A DNA stretch of 64,000 nt from NCBI RefSeq assembly GCF_000973105.1, contig NC_015844.1:3592501-3656500 (forward strand), given 5' to 3'. Position 1 is the first letter of the stretch; each line of letters starts with the position of its first letter. The stretch is from Zobellia galactanivorans (GTDB taxonomy: Bacteria; Bacteroidota; Bacteroidia; Flavobacteriales; Flavobacteriaceae). Below the pieces are notes generated by a model. It searched no databases. It saw nothing but the letters and a program-made list of their open reading frames with translations, and was not told the DNA's origin. The position numbers and the translations under genes were made by a program. Below, one piece after another: positions 41,825 to 50,889 of the stretch.

Positions 41825-43306
41825 TTATTTGTGATAAGGACTGTCGACTAGTTTGTCTACTTCAAAAGTAGCCTCATAATTCGGCATTTGGCCGCTCTCC
41901 CAGAGTTCCTTGTCCTTCACCGAATAAACCCACAGGGGTTTTACAAAGCTTTTGGTCCACTCTTGGGTCTTTGCTATCATTTCCTTTAGGCGGTCGGGGT
42001 ATCGGCCTGCTAGGTTTTTCTTTTCGCCTATATCTTGGGTGATATTATGTAGACGCCAAGGTTCGTTGCCCATACGTGTAATTTTCCAATCGCCCATTCG
42101 GGCGCCCACATCGTTATAGCCCTCGCGATAGCGCAATGAATAGATCATTTCATCTTTATAGGGTTCGGTGTTTTTCAAGACATCGTCCATGATATTTTTA
42201 CCGTCAAGTTGCTTTCCTTTCGGAAGTTTTGCTTCGGCAAGGCCTGTGAAGGTAGGGTAGAGGTCAAGGGAGGAAACAGGAAAATCGAAACGCTGGTCTT
42301 TTTTGATTTTTTTAGGCCAATGAAAGAACATGGGCACACGATAGCCACCCTCCCAAGTATCTCCTTTGGTACCTTTTAGGGGATAATTGTTCGCACCGTG
42401 ATTAAAATTCCCTCCGTTATCGCTTAAAAACACAATAAGGGTGTTGTCAAATTGCTTGGTTTCTTTTAAGGTCTGAACAATTTTGCCGACACCACGGTCT
42501 ACGGCATATACCATTGCGGCATAGGTTCTTCGGTCTTTATCCTTTATATGGGCGAACTTGGCCACGTCCTCGGCCTTGGCCTGAAGCGGAACGTGGGGGG
42601 CGTTGTAGGCTAGATATATAAAGAAGGGTTGTTTTTTTGCCGCGGCAATTTTGATGTTTTTGATGGCTTCCCGTGAAAAACCATCCGTTATGTATTCGGT
42701 TTCGTTGGCGGGCTTCCCGTTGTGTTCCATGGGAAAGACATAGTCCCTGATATTTGGGTTGCCGGCTTTCTTTTGCGCTTTATAGGTCTTTTGGTACTCG
42801 GAAGGAAAATAGTCATGTCCTCCTCCTAAAAAACCATAAAAATCGTCGAATCCTCTTTTGTTGGGGTGGAATTTCGGGGCGGCTCCTAAGTGCCACTTAC
42901 CGATGGCGCTTGTATAGTAACCTGCGTTTTGAAGTACTTTGGACATATAGGTCTCTTCAACGGGAACGCCCATATTGTCTTTGTCATCTTCACTACTATT
43001 GTGGAAAAGGTTGTAGGCCGTACCGGTGAGGTGTGGATATCGTCCGGTTAAAATGGCGGAGCGACTAGGGCCACAGAAGGGGTGGGCCACATAGGCCGAT
43101 GTGAAAATGCTACCGTTTTGCGCCAAGTTGTCCAGTTCGGGCGTAAGGATATCCGTAGAACCGTTAAAACCAACGTCGGCATAACCGAGGTCGTCACATA
43201 AGACCACAAGGATGTTCGGACGTGTTTCTTGCGCCAGTCCGATGTTCGCAACCGACAGGACGGCAGCGTATAGAAATAGTTTAAAATGATTAAAGTGAAT
43301 TGCCAT
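41825..43306 (-). CDS. S1-family sulfatase (probable S1_19, carrageenan-type)
   Basis: An exported formylglycine sulfatase. With the start at 43306 the protein has a clear Sec signal (FKLFLYAAVLSVANIGLAQ) and about 493 residues. An upstream ATG (43360) overlapping the previous stop as TAATG is an alternative. LVVLCDDLGYADVGF gives the metal Asp pair, and FCGPSRSAILTGRYP is the C-x-P-S-R maturation signature (Cys about 78). GKWHLG and FLSDNGGN supply the remaining calcium and active-site residues. In the Z. galactanivorans carrageenan locus, as I recall, an S1_19 enzyme removes 4-O-sulfate from kappa-carrageenan; here this is inferred from gene order. It is the last gene of the GH127-sulfatase-sulfatase unit. 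Confidence 0.85.
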   Translation of the reverse strand: MAIHFNHFKLFLYAAVLSVANIGLAQETRPNILVVLCDDLGYADVGFNGSTDILTPELDNLAQNGSIFTSAYVAHPFCGPSRSAILTGRYPHLTGTAYNLFHNSSEDDKDNMGVPVEETYMSKVLQNAGYYTSAIGKWHLGAAPKFHPNKRGFDDFYGFLGGGHDYFPSEYQKTYKAQKKAGNPNIRDYVFPMEHNGKPANETEYITDGFSREAIKNIKIAAAKKQPFFIYLAYNAPHVPLQAKAEDVAKFAHIKDKDRRTYAAMVYAVDRGVGKIVQTLKETKQFDNTLIVFLSDNGGNFNHGANNYPLKGTKGDTWEGGYRVPMFFHWPKKIKKDQRFDFPVSSLDLYPTFTGLAEAKLPKGKQLDGKNIMDDVLKNTEPYKDEMIYSLRYREGYNDVGARMGDWKITRMGNEPWRLHNITQDIGEKKNLAGRYPDRLKEMIAKTQEWTKSFVKPLWVYSVKDKELWESGQMPNYEATFEVDKLVDSPYHK

Positions 43307-43359
43307 AACTATAAATTTTAATGTTGATATTTTTTTAAAATGATGTTTTTCTTTTTTCA

Positions 43360-45003
43360 TTAGTTTAGGGAATGTTGCTCTTTTTCTTTTTTGAATTGGG
43401 CCATTAGACGTGCTACAAGTTGAGGATTACTAGAGGCGATGTTTACCGTTTCCCCGGGATCCTTTTTGTGGTCGTAAAGTTCAAAATAAAGGGGTGACGC
43501 TTGCGTTAGTGTACGGTCTTTCCAGACAATAAAACGATATTGGTCGGTTCGCATGGCGTACCCCATTATCTTGTTTTCAAACAGGTTTCGGTCCCATTTC
43601 TCTTTTTGTTGTGCTTTGATCTTTAATTCGACCTCCTCGAGTAAGGGGCCGAAGTAGGTTTCCCGCATGGCGGGCCGCAATGGGTATGAGCCCCATTCCC
43701 GTAAGGCGGGTGAGGGAAATTGACTGAATACCGCTGTTTTCCAATCTTGTTCAGGGTGTTTTAAAAGGGGGGCAAAACTTTGCCCTTCTAAGTGTACCGG
43801 TTTTTCAATTCCGGCGAGTTCGCAAAGGGTAGGGTACATATCGATCAATTCTACCAGTGCTTCCGTTTGGACACCTCTATTGCTGTCGGGCATATCAGGG
43901 GTCCATATCATCAGTGGTACCCTTGTAGCAATTTCATAATTGGTGGCCTTGCCCCAAATACCCATATCGCCTAAATGCCAACCGTGGTCGCTCCAAACGA
44001 TGATGATGGTATTATCGCGTATGCCGGCCTCTTCCAAGGCTTGTATGGCACGGCCGATCTGGGCATCTACATAGCTGATACAAGCTAGGTAGGCGTGTTT
44101 TAAGGTTCGGGCAAGTTCAGGGGGTAATTTTCCTGTTTTGGGTATGCCTGAACGGACCCGTAATTCAAATGAGGGGTGAAGCCCCATGGCGGCCCCATCT
44201 TTTGGCGGAGTACTGTCAGAGGCCATGGGAATCTTGCTTTCATCGTATAAATCCCAATACTTTTTAGGGGCTACCCAATTGAGATGAGGTTTGTGAAAAC
44301 CGAGTCCTAAAAAGAAGGGTTGGTCACTCTTTTTGGCCATCTTCTTTATATCGGCAATGGCTAAGTCGGTATTATAGCCGTCGGCGTAGGTATTATCGGG
44401 AACCTTGGCAGATTCGTACGCGGGCCCCATGGCTAAACCATATTTGGCCACATCACCATACTTTGAGAACATTTCCTTTCGGGTTTCTTCTCGTAATTGT
44501 TGGTTTTCAGGAAGGGCGAAACCCACTACCGATTTGGGTTGTGGGCCCGGTACGCGACTCCATGATAAAGAATCGTCCAAATCGCCATGATGGAAAATTT
44601 TTCCGTAATACACCGATTCGTACCCATTGTTTTTGAAGTGTTGGGGCAAGGTAACAATATCGGGATGCAGCTCCCGTATTTTTAGATAATTATGGAAAAT
44701 ACCACTGGTCTCTGGCCTCAGTCCCGTAAGAACACTGGCCCGAGAAGGACCGCAGATGGCTTGTTGACAATAGGCCCTGTTGAATTGCAAGCCTTCACTT
44801 GCGAGCTTGTCTAAATTAGGGCTCCGGGCTATTTCCGAACCATACGACCCTAGTTCGGGCCTAAGGTCGTCTATGGCTATAAACAGAATATTCGGTTTTT
44901 TGCTTTCTTTTTTAGGGATACTGTTTTGTGCCGAGCTGCAGCCTACCGCTTGTCCGAGCAGAAAAAGAATACCGATAAATTTTGATAGGCTCATCTCTTT
45001 CAA
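43360..45003 (-). CDS. S1-family sulfatase lipoprotein (probable S1_7)
   Basis: A 547-residue sulfatase with a lipoprotein signal (FIGILFLLGQAVGC, lipid Cys about 22), so it is probably anchored in the outer membrane or periplasm. NILFIAIDDLRPELGSYG resembles iduronate-2-sulfatase. ICGPSRASVLTGLRP (Cys84) is the formylglycine signature, and VWSDHGWHLGDMGIWGKATNYE completes the active site. This iduronate-sulfatase-like pattern matches SulfAtlas S1_7, a carrageenan-active class in marine flavobacteria (from memory). The gene lies 32 bases after the first GH127 gene, and the next sulfatase follows immediately, forming one operon. Confidence 0.85.
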   Translation of the reverse strand: MKEMSLSKFIGILFLLGQAVGCSSAQNSIPKKESKKPNILFIAIDDLRPELGSYGSEIARSPNLDKLASEGLQFNRAYCQQAICGPSRASVLTGLRPETSGIFHNYLKIRELHPDIVTLPQHFKNNGYESVYYGKIFHHGDLDDSLSWSRVPGPQPKSVVGFALPENQQLREETRKEMFSKYGDVAKYGLAMGPAYESAKVPDNTYADGYNTDLAIADIKKMAKKSDQPFFLGLGFHKPHLNWVAPKKYWDLYDESKIPMASDSTPPKDGAAMGLHPSFELRVRSGIPKTGKLPPELARTLKHAYLACISYVDAQIGRAIQALEEAGIRDNTIIIVWSDHGWHLGDMGIWGKATNYEIATRVPLMIWTPDMPDSNRGVQTEALVELIDMYPTLCELAGIEKPVHLEGQSFAPLLKHPEQDWKTAVFSQFPSPALREWGSYPLRPAMRETYFGPLLEEVELKIKAQQKEKWDRNLFENKIMGYAMRTDQYRFIVWKDRTLTQASPLYFELYDHKKDPGETVNIASSNPQLVARLMAQFKKEKEQHSLN

Positions 45004-45035
45004 TCTTTTAGATTTTCATTTCCCTGTAATTTGAA

Positions 45036-47081
45036 TCAATATTGTAAAGGCAACCAAACGGACATATCATTGACACCTCTATTTGCCCAAGCAAAATAGG
45101 GTATCATTTTAATTGGGGTTTTCTTAAGTTCGGTTTTTACCAATGGCTTGTATAATTGCTTTGACCAATCTTCATTTGGTAATATTTTGGCTTCGCCTTC
45201 CAAGACTGTGACCCCGGACAAAAGATCGGCTTCGTATTTTGGTTGAAGCTTTATATCTGAAGGAAGCACGATATCCTTGATATTGCTACCTGCCGCTAAG
45301 TCTTTACTTTCCAAACAATACACAATAGGGCCTCGTTTTACCGCTACTTGGTTTCGTGTTTCTTCAACGTTCGGGTCGGCGGTAATCAGACGAGGGGCCA
45401 TTGGTAGTTCAAGCTCGACCACATCGCCTTTTTTCCATTTGCGGTTGACTTCTGCGTAGGACCCTGCTTTTGGTGATTGGTCTTGCTTCTCTCCGTTTAC
45501 TTTTATATTGGCACCCTCGGCCCAAGCGGGAATTCGTAGCATGAGGGCATATTCTTTTTTCTTTTTGGAATCAATGGTGATTTTGATGTTTCCGTCCCAA
45601 GGATAATTGCTTTCTTGTGTTAGTTTGATGTTACTGCCATCGGCTAAATCGGTATCAAGGACATTGCTTCCGTATAGGTTTACCCAGATGCCTTTTTCCG
45701 AAGTGCTATAGGCATAGGTGTGCATTTTGGCGATGGTGCGTATGATGTTGGGAGGGCAGCAGAAAACCGACATAAATTCCCCGCGTTTGCCTTCGTCTTT
45801 GGTATTTTGGGGATGCCCCTCAATAAAACGTAAGGGGTTGGTGTAAAAGAAATGCTCACCGTCCAAAGAGATTCCTGAAATGGCGCTGTTGTAAAAAATG
45901 AGTTCCATGATATCGGCAAAACGTCCTTCGCCATTCATCAAGAACATACGCCAGTTCCACATGGCGTTTCCTATATTGGCACAGGTTTCATTGTAGGCTT
46001 TGATATTGGGTAACTCATAGTCTTGCCCATAGGCCTCGGCAACAATGGCATGATTTGAAATCCCGAAGTGATGCGGGCCTGTAGCTCCCGTTATGTACAT
46101 CTTTTGGGTGCTTACGTTGGTCCAAATACGTTCTAGGGCATCCTTTAGGGCCTGGTCTCCGGTTTCGGCATATAGATCGGCAACACCGGCATAGAGGTAA
46201 TTAGCGTGACCTGCATGGCCAACGGCTTTCGATTCTTCCCTTATTGCGGTTCCCCTTTGGCTATGATCCATGCCACGGTGGTCTAGGCGATCTTTTGGCG
46301 CCGTACCCAACATATCTACAAATGTTTCCGTGAGCTCAAGGTATTTTTTGTCGCCCGTGGTACGGTACATCTCAATAAGGCCCATGTAGTGGGGCGGGTT
46401 CCAGTCAATACGTGCAAGTTCTGGAGAAGGTTCTTTAAAGTGGTCGTAAATATTGTCGCTTGCCTTGATGGCGATATCGAGAAAGTTCTTTTTCCCTGTA
46501 ATTCTATAGTGTACGCAAGCGGCCGTCATCAGATGGCCAAAGTTGTAGAATTCGTGTGAAGGACCATTGGTATAGGGTTTTTCATCACTTTTAAAAGGAT
46601 GTGCCGACTCGTGCAGAAAACCGGCAATACCATGGCCTATTTGAATTTTTGTGTGGATATAGCCGTCAGGGCGCTGTGCTTTGGCAATTACCGCGATAAT
46701 CTCGTCCATCTGTTGGTTGATCTTTTCGTCTTTGGTCATCGCGTATTCGTAGGCCAAGGCCTCAGCATACTTGTAAAAGTCCCCATCGGTAAAAGACCAC
46801 CCCCTGAATTCGCCTTCCTCTAAACCGGCGGCTACTTTAAAATTGGAGTAGGCATGAATGATTTCGGGGTCGTCCATCAATCGGCCTAAGTTTGGGATCA
46901 TAACCTCGTGCGCCTGCTTTAGTTTTTCGGCCCAGAAACCGTCTGTCCATCGACAGTCGTCGATATCTATGGTCTTTAGGTTCATATGAGGGGTTTTGGC
47001 GTTGTTTAATACCCCGTGTTCTTGCGCAAAGCTGCAAATGGATAATAATAGGGTGCTGGCAAGTGCAATTGTTCTTTTCAT
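45036..47081 (-). CDS. GH127 glycosidase, exported (predicted 3,6-anhydro-D-galactosidase)
   Basis: A 681-residue GH127 enzyme with a Sec signal (RTIALASTLLLSICSFAQ). GH127 retains configuration using a cysteine nucleophile with a zinc site. Glu365 and Cys367 in YNETCANIGNAMWNW and the Cys441-Cys442 pair in VFCCPPNIIRTIA match the Glu and three Cys of the founding beta-L-arabinofuranosidase. The name family is arabinofuranosidase, but related flavobacterial enzymes release 3,6-anhydro-D-galactose from carrageenan oligosaccharides, which fits this locus. It leads the unit with two sulfatases, about 70 bases downstream of a promoter shared in motif with the GH127 gene at 50890. It is the most divergent of the three GH127 paralogues here. 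Confidence 0.85.
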   Translation of the reverse strand: MKRTIALASTLLLSICSFAQEHGVLNNAKTPHMNLKTIDIDDCRWTDGFWAEKLKQAHEVMIPNLGRLMDDPEIIHAYSNFKVAAGLEEGEFRGWSFTDGDFYKYAEALAYEYAMTKDEKINQQMDEIIAVIAKAQRPDGYIHTKIQIGHGIAGFLHESAHPFKSDEKPYTNGPSHEFYNFGHLMTAACVHYRITGKKNFLDIAIKASDNIYDHFKEPSPELARIDWNPPHYMGLIEMYRTTGDKKYLELTETFVDMLGTAPKDRLDHRGMDHSQRGTAIREESKAVGHAGHANYLYAGVADLYAETGDQALKDALERIWTNVSTQKMYITGATGPHHFGISNHAIVAEAYGQDYELPNIKAYNETCANIGNAMWNWRMFLMNGEGRFADIMELIFYNSAISGISLDGEHFFYTNPLRFIEGHPQNTKDEGKRGEFMSVFCCPPNIIRTIAKMHTYAYSTSEKGIWVNLYGSNVLDTDLADGSNIKLTQESNYPWDGNIKITIDSKKKKEYALMLRIPAWAEGANIKVNGEKQDQSPKAGSYAEVNRKWKKGDVVELELPMAPRLITADPNVEETRNQVAVKRGPIVYCLESKDLAAGSNIKDIVLPSDIKLQPKYEADLLSGVTVLEGEAKILPNEDWSKQLYKPLVKTELKKTPIKMIPYFAWANRGVNDMSVWLPLQY

Positions 47082-47150
47082 AGTTGAGTCTTAAAAAGAT
47101 GAGTGTTTTATTTAAGTTGATAAGGCCGGTGTATCGGTACCGGAACCTTA

Positions 47151-47210
47151 CAAATAAAGCACTAAAAGGAGTCTTTCCTTCTGCGTGGATTAACTGCCAT
47201 TGGCACTATT
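47151..47210 (-). promoter_or_regulatory. Promoter region of the GH127-sulfatase unit with two shared boxes
   Basis: On the minus strand, AATAGTGCC (47210-47202) precedes TTTATTTG (47158-47151). Both boxes recur with identical 51-base spacing upstream of the GH127 gene ending at 50890. TTTATTTG resembles the TAnnTTTG -7 box with one mismatch, and no TTG -33 box is present. This fits a weak promoter needing an activator bound near AATAGTGCC. The gap 47082-47262 shows nothing else. Confidence 0.55.
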
Positions 47211-47262
47211 CTATCTTTTTGGTATGGTCTGGTCTGTTTTTTTAATTTTTTAGTTTTGTTAT

Positions 47263-49236
47263 CTAATCGTTCCAAATTACAGGCATAAATACGGTCATTT
47301 CCGCTTGGCCGCGATTACTCCATGCGTAATAGGGTATAAGTTGGGTTTTATAGGGCATCCATTCCGGTTTTTGAACCGGTCTGTAGATGCCATCACCCTT
47401 GTCTTTTCGAATAAAAATTTCTCCATCCAGCGTAGTGATCCCCCCTAAAAAATCGGGTCGATAAGTGGGGTCAAGTTTTTTGTTCCCATTGAAATAAACA
47501 TCTAGAATGTCGGTATCCTTAGGTAGGTCGGGAGACTCTATACAGTAGACTATCGGTCCGCGTTTTATGGCTATTTGGTTACGTACTTCCTCAATTCTAG
47601 GATGGCCTTCTATAAATTCAGCTTCCATGGGCATATCAAGAATGAGCACATCGCCTTTTTTCCAATTGCGTTCAATATGGGCAAAGCTTCCGGGTTCTAA
47701 AAGCATGGTCAATTCTTCACCGTTCAGTGTGAGTTTTGAATTCTTGGCCCATTTCGGAATACGTAAACTAATGGAGAAAGCTTCCGTTTTACACTCTTCA
47801 ATATTCAATTTCACCCTTCCTTCCCAAGGATATGCCGTTTCTTGGGAAACCTTAATAGGGGAATCATCTAGTAGACGCGTGTCTAGATGATTGGCCCCGT
47901 AGAGGTTAACACTTATTCCGTTTTCCGAAAGGCTATAGGCCCATTCCGAAACGGTAGCAATGGTGCGGACTAAATTTGGAGGGCAGCAGAAACAGCTTAG
48001 ATACGGTTCCCTGTTGGGGGTCTCGGTGACATTTTCATGTGCGTTGTAGTCTCTGGTATTGTTGAGCATCCGTAACGGATTCGCGTAAAAGTATTCCTTC
48101 CCGCTTACGCTGATACCGGAGAGGGCACTATTGTAGAGCACCAATTCAACGATATCGGCATATTTGGCCTCGGCCTTCAGGTTCAGCATGCGATAGCTGA
48201 ACATGGCGTTACATAAATTGGCGCAGGTTTCGTTATAGGCGGTCATATTGGGCATCATATAGGCATCGATAAAGCCCTCTTCGATCATATCGCGATTTAC
48301 CGAAGCCCCATAATGGGCCTGGCCCACGGCACCGGTTACGTACATTTTTTTGGTCGTCACATTTTTCCATAAGCGGTCCAAGGCGTCAATGAGGGCCTTT
48401 TCTCCTGTTTCGGCATAGACGTCGGCAGCACCGGCGTAATAGTATAAAGCAAGCACGGCATGGCCTACGGCTTCATGCGATTCACGTAAAGGCGTACGCT
48501 CCTGTACCATATCGCCAATAGGATATCCCTCGGTGGTCGGGTGGTGTTTTACTTCGTATTTTCCGCGGTTATCGATGAACTTTTCGGCCAAGGCCAAATA
48601 CTTTTTGTCGCCCACCGTACGGTACAGTTCTACCAAGCCCATTATTTGGGTCTGATTGAAGCCGAAGCGGCCGTAATGTTTGGTGTCGGGCATAAAAATG
48701 GTGTACAGTAAATCGGCATGCTTGATGGCAATATCGAGGAAATTACCTTGCCCGGTAACCCTGTGGTGAATGCAGGCGCTGATAAGCAAATGCCCGGTAT
48801 TGTACATTTCGTGGTACTTTCGGTTTTCGTAACGGTCTACGTCTTTCCGAAGCTGTACTTGGGTCTGAAGGTATCCGTCGTTTTCTTGGGCTTTGGCGAT
48901 GATGTCTATGTATTCGTCCAATTCCTTTAATAATGCTTTATCCTTGGTATGGGCGTAAACGTAGGTTTTGGCTTCCATGAATTTGTAGAAATCACCGTCA
49001 TGCCAAAACATGCCTTGGTGTTCCCCTTCCTTTTCACCGGCCGCTATTTTAAAATTGTTAAGGGCATGGCCTACATCCCCACACAGTACATCGCCCATGT
49101 AAGGGACCATGGCATTGGTACAAAGTTGGAATTTATCGGCCCAAAAACCAGAGGTCCACTGGCAATCGCCGATGTTCAAGCTTTTTAGTTGGGTATACGG
49201 ACTGTTCCTATTGGCAGGGGTGGCTTGTTTCATCAA
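47263..49236 (-). CDS. GH127 glycosidase without signal peptide
   Basis: A 657-residue GH127 enzyme, close paralogue of the one at 50890 (shared SLNIGDCQWTSGFWADKF / SIDIGDCRWTEGFWAEKW starts). It keeps YNETCANLCNAMFSYRM and FCCPPNLVRT, the Glu and Cys residues of the zinc-thiolate catalytic site. Unlike its two relatives it has no signal peptide (it starts MMKQATPANRNSPYTQLK), so it is expected in the cytoplasm, where it could split disaccharides brought in by the MFS porter encoded 33 bases upstream. It is the last gene of the GH127-MFS-GH127 unit. Confidence 0.85.
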   Translation of the reverse strand: MMKQATPANRNSPYTQLKSLNIGDCQWTSGFWADKFQLCTNAMVPYMGDVLCGDVGHALNNFKIAAGEKEGEHQGMFWHDGDFYKFMEAKTYVYAHTKDKALLKELDEYIDIIAKAQENDGYLQTQVQLRKDVDRYENRKYHEMYNTGHLLISACIHHRVTGQGNFLDIAIKHADLLYTIFMPDTKHYGRFGFNQTQIMGLVELYRTVGDKKYLALAEKFIDNRGKYEVKHHPTTEGYPIGDMVQERTPLRESHEAVGHAVLALYYYAGAADVYAETGEKALIDALDRLWKNVTTKKMYVTGAVGQAHYGASVNRDMIEEGFIDAYMMPNMTAYNETCANLCNAMFSYRMLNLKAEAKYADIVELVLYNSALSGISVSGKEYFYANPLRMLNNTRDYNAHENVTETPNREPYLSCFCCPPNLVRTIATVSEWAYSLSENGISVNLYGANHLDTRLLDDSPIKVSQETAYPWEGRVKLNIEECKTEAFSISLRIPKWAKNSKLTLNGEELTMLLEPGSFAHIERNWKKGDVLILDMPMEAEFIEGHPRIEEVRNQIAIKRGPIVYCIESPDLPKDTDILDVYFNGNKKLDPTYRPDFLGGITTLDGEIFIRKDKGDGIYRPVQKPEWMPYKTQLIPYYAWSNRGQAEMTVFMPVIWND

Positions 49237-49269
49237 GGTAAAAAATGTTTGATATTATAAGTTCGATAT

Positions 49270-50850
49270 CTAAGGCTGTGGTTTTGGTTTAGGGGCCAAG
49301 GCCAGTTGCACTTCTTCAATGGACATGTTTTTGGTTTCCTTTAAATAGAAATACAGGATTACCATCCCGATGGTCACTATAATGGCATAGAACAATAATG
49401 TTAAGCTTATGCCCATGGTCGCCAATTGCCAAGGGAAAAATTTCTGTACCAGGTAACTCACAAAACTCGTGATCAAGGTGAAAAACGGAATGGCGATACC
49501 TCTGAGCGAAATAGGGAAAATCTCGGAAAACAAGACCCACATTACGGGTCCTACCGAAAAATGAAAGGCCCCGATAAAACTGAGTATGCCCAACAAAATA
49601 AGAAGGGCGTTTATATCTGCCGCTTTTTGTAGCAGTAGACCGGAGTAATTTCTGGCGTCCTTTTCCCCCAAGGTCTCGATCAGGGCCGACTTAAAACTGA
49701 TGTCGTTATCAAAGGGCACATCGATCAGGGGGGTCAATCTTTCTGCATTGGGTATGGAAGACATTTCGGTAATAGCACTTTCGGTTATGGTGTAATTGGC
49801 GGTATTAAATCCGTAATAACAAACGCCAAGACTCAGCACGATCCATAACATCCCCCATATGATCATGGGTCTTCGGCCCATTCTGTCTACTAAAAGTAGG
49901 CCTAAAACAGTAAAGACGATACTGGTCAGGCCTATATAAATGGCCTGTGCAAAAGCGGCATCGGTTCCGATGCCCAACTGTTCGAATACGGTAGGGGCAT
50001 AGAAAAGAATGGCGTTGATGCCGGTGGCCTGTTGTGCTATCGCAATGGTCATGGCAATAATCATGGTCACCCGCATCGGCTTTGCAAAAATTTCTTTCAA
50101 TTGCGTAAGCATAGAACGATCTTGGTTGCTATTTTCGATACTGTACCGCATTTCTTGAATTTTCTGGGCAATCTCAGTTTCTGGTGTAACTTTCAGAAGC
50201 ATTTGTTTTGCTTCTTCTTCCCTCCCTTGATAGAGTAACCAAGCCGGGGATCGAGGAATGAAAAACAAAAGAACGAACCACAAGAGGGCAAAAATCACTT
50301 CGGTTGCCAACATCCACCGCCAAGTGTATTCGTTAATCCCTAGGGCAGCTACCCAATGGGCATCGGAATCTGCAAGGCCAAGGATCATATAATTGATGAA
50401 ATAGGCGGCCGATAAGCCCACAACGATGTTGATCTGGGTCATCGATACCAATTTACCCCGCCATTTGGGAGGTGCTATTTCACCGATATACATTGATGCC
50501 AATGAAATTGAACTAAAAGCGAGTCCGCCCAAGAAGCGTGCAGCGATAAGGGTCGAGTATGTAGGTGCCAAAGAGGAACAGGCCGCTGAAATAAGATAAA
50601 GGGTGGCAGCAATCATCAGGGTGGTTCTTCGTCCATATTTATTACAGGCGTGTCCTACAAAGACTAGGGCCAAAAGCACCCCCATGGCAGGAGCCCCCAC
50701 AACCGACCCAAGTTCTAGGTCGGTAAGTGAGAATTCCTGTGTAATAAACTTTACCGTCCCCGATATTAAAGCGGCATCCAGCCCGAAGACAAAACCACCC
50801 ATTGCCACAATGGTTGCATACGTAAAAGCATTCCTTTTATAAGAACCCAT
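49270..50850 (-). CDS. Sugar porter family MFS transporter
   Basis: A 526-residue inner-membrane proton symporter of the sugar porter group. YATIVAMGGFVFGLDAALISG is helix 1, VGHACNKYGRRTTLM and DRMGRRPMI are the two RxGRR-type loop motifs, and PRSPAWLLYQGREEEA follows helix 6. QQATGINAILFYAP is helix 7 and FHFSVGPVMWVLFSEIFPISLRG is helix 10. Helices 9 and 10 are separated by an unusually long polar loop (about residues 355-420) facing the periplasm. It lies between two GH127 genes (39 and 33 bases) and probably imports desulfated carrageenan-derived disaccharides or anhydrogalactose. Confidence 0.9.
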   Translation of the reverse strand: MGSYKRNAFTYATIVAMGGFVFGLDAALISGTVKFITQEFSLTDLELGSVVGAPAMGVLLALVFVGHACNKYGRRTTLMIAATLYLISAACSSLAPTYSTLIAARFLGGLAFSSISLASMYIGEIAPPKWRGKLVSMTQINIVVGLSAAYFINYMILGLADSDAHWVAALGINEYTWRWMLATEVIFALLWFVLLFFIPRSPAWLLYQGREEEAKQMLLKVTPETEIAQKIQEMRYSIENSNQDRSMLTQLKEIFAKPMRVTMIIAMTIAIAQQATGINAILFYAPTVFEQLGIGTDAAFAQAIYIGLTSIVFTVLGLLLVDRMGRRPMIIWGMLWIVLSLGVCYYGFNTANYTITESAITEMSSIPNAERLTPLIDVPFDNDISFKSALIETLGEKDARNYSGLLLQKAADINALLILLGILSFIGAFHFSVGPVMWVLFSEIFPISLRGIAIPFFTLITSFVSYLVQKFFPWQLATMGISLTLLFYAIIVTIGMVILYFYLKETKNMSIEEVQLALAPKPKPQP

Positions 50851-50889
50851 AAATTGTTTAAGTTAAGTTATGGCCAAGCAGGGGCGGTC

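Noticed and set aside
43048-43251. Minus-strand frame overlapping the S1_19 sulfatase in another phase
   Set aside because: It is a frame shadow of the sulfatase gene, whose C-x-P-S-R motif is intact in the main frame.
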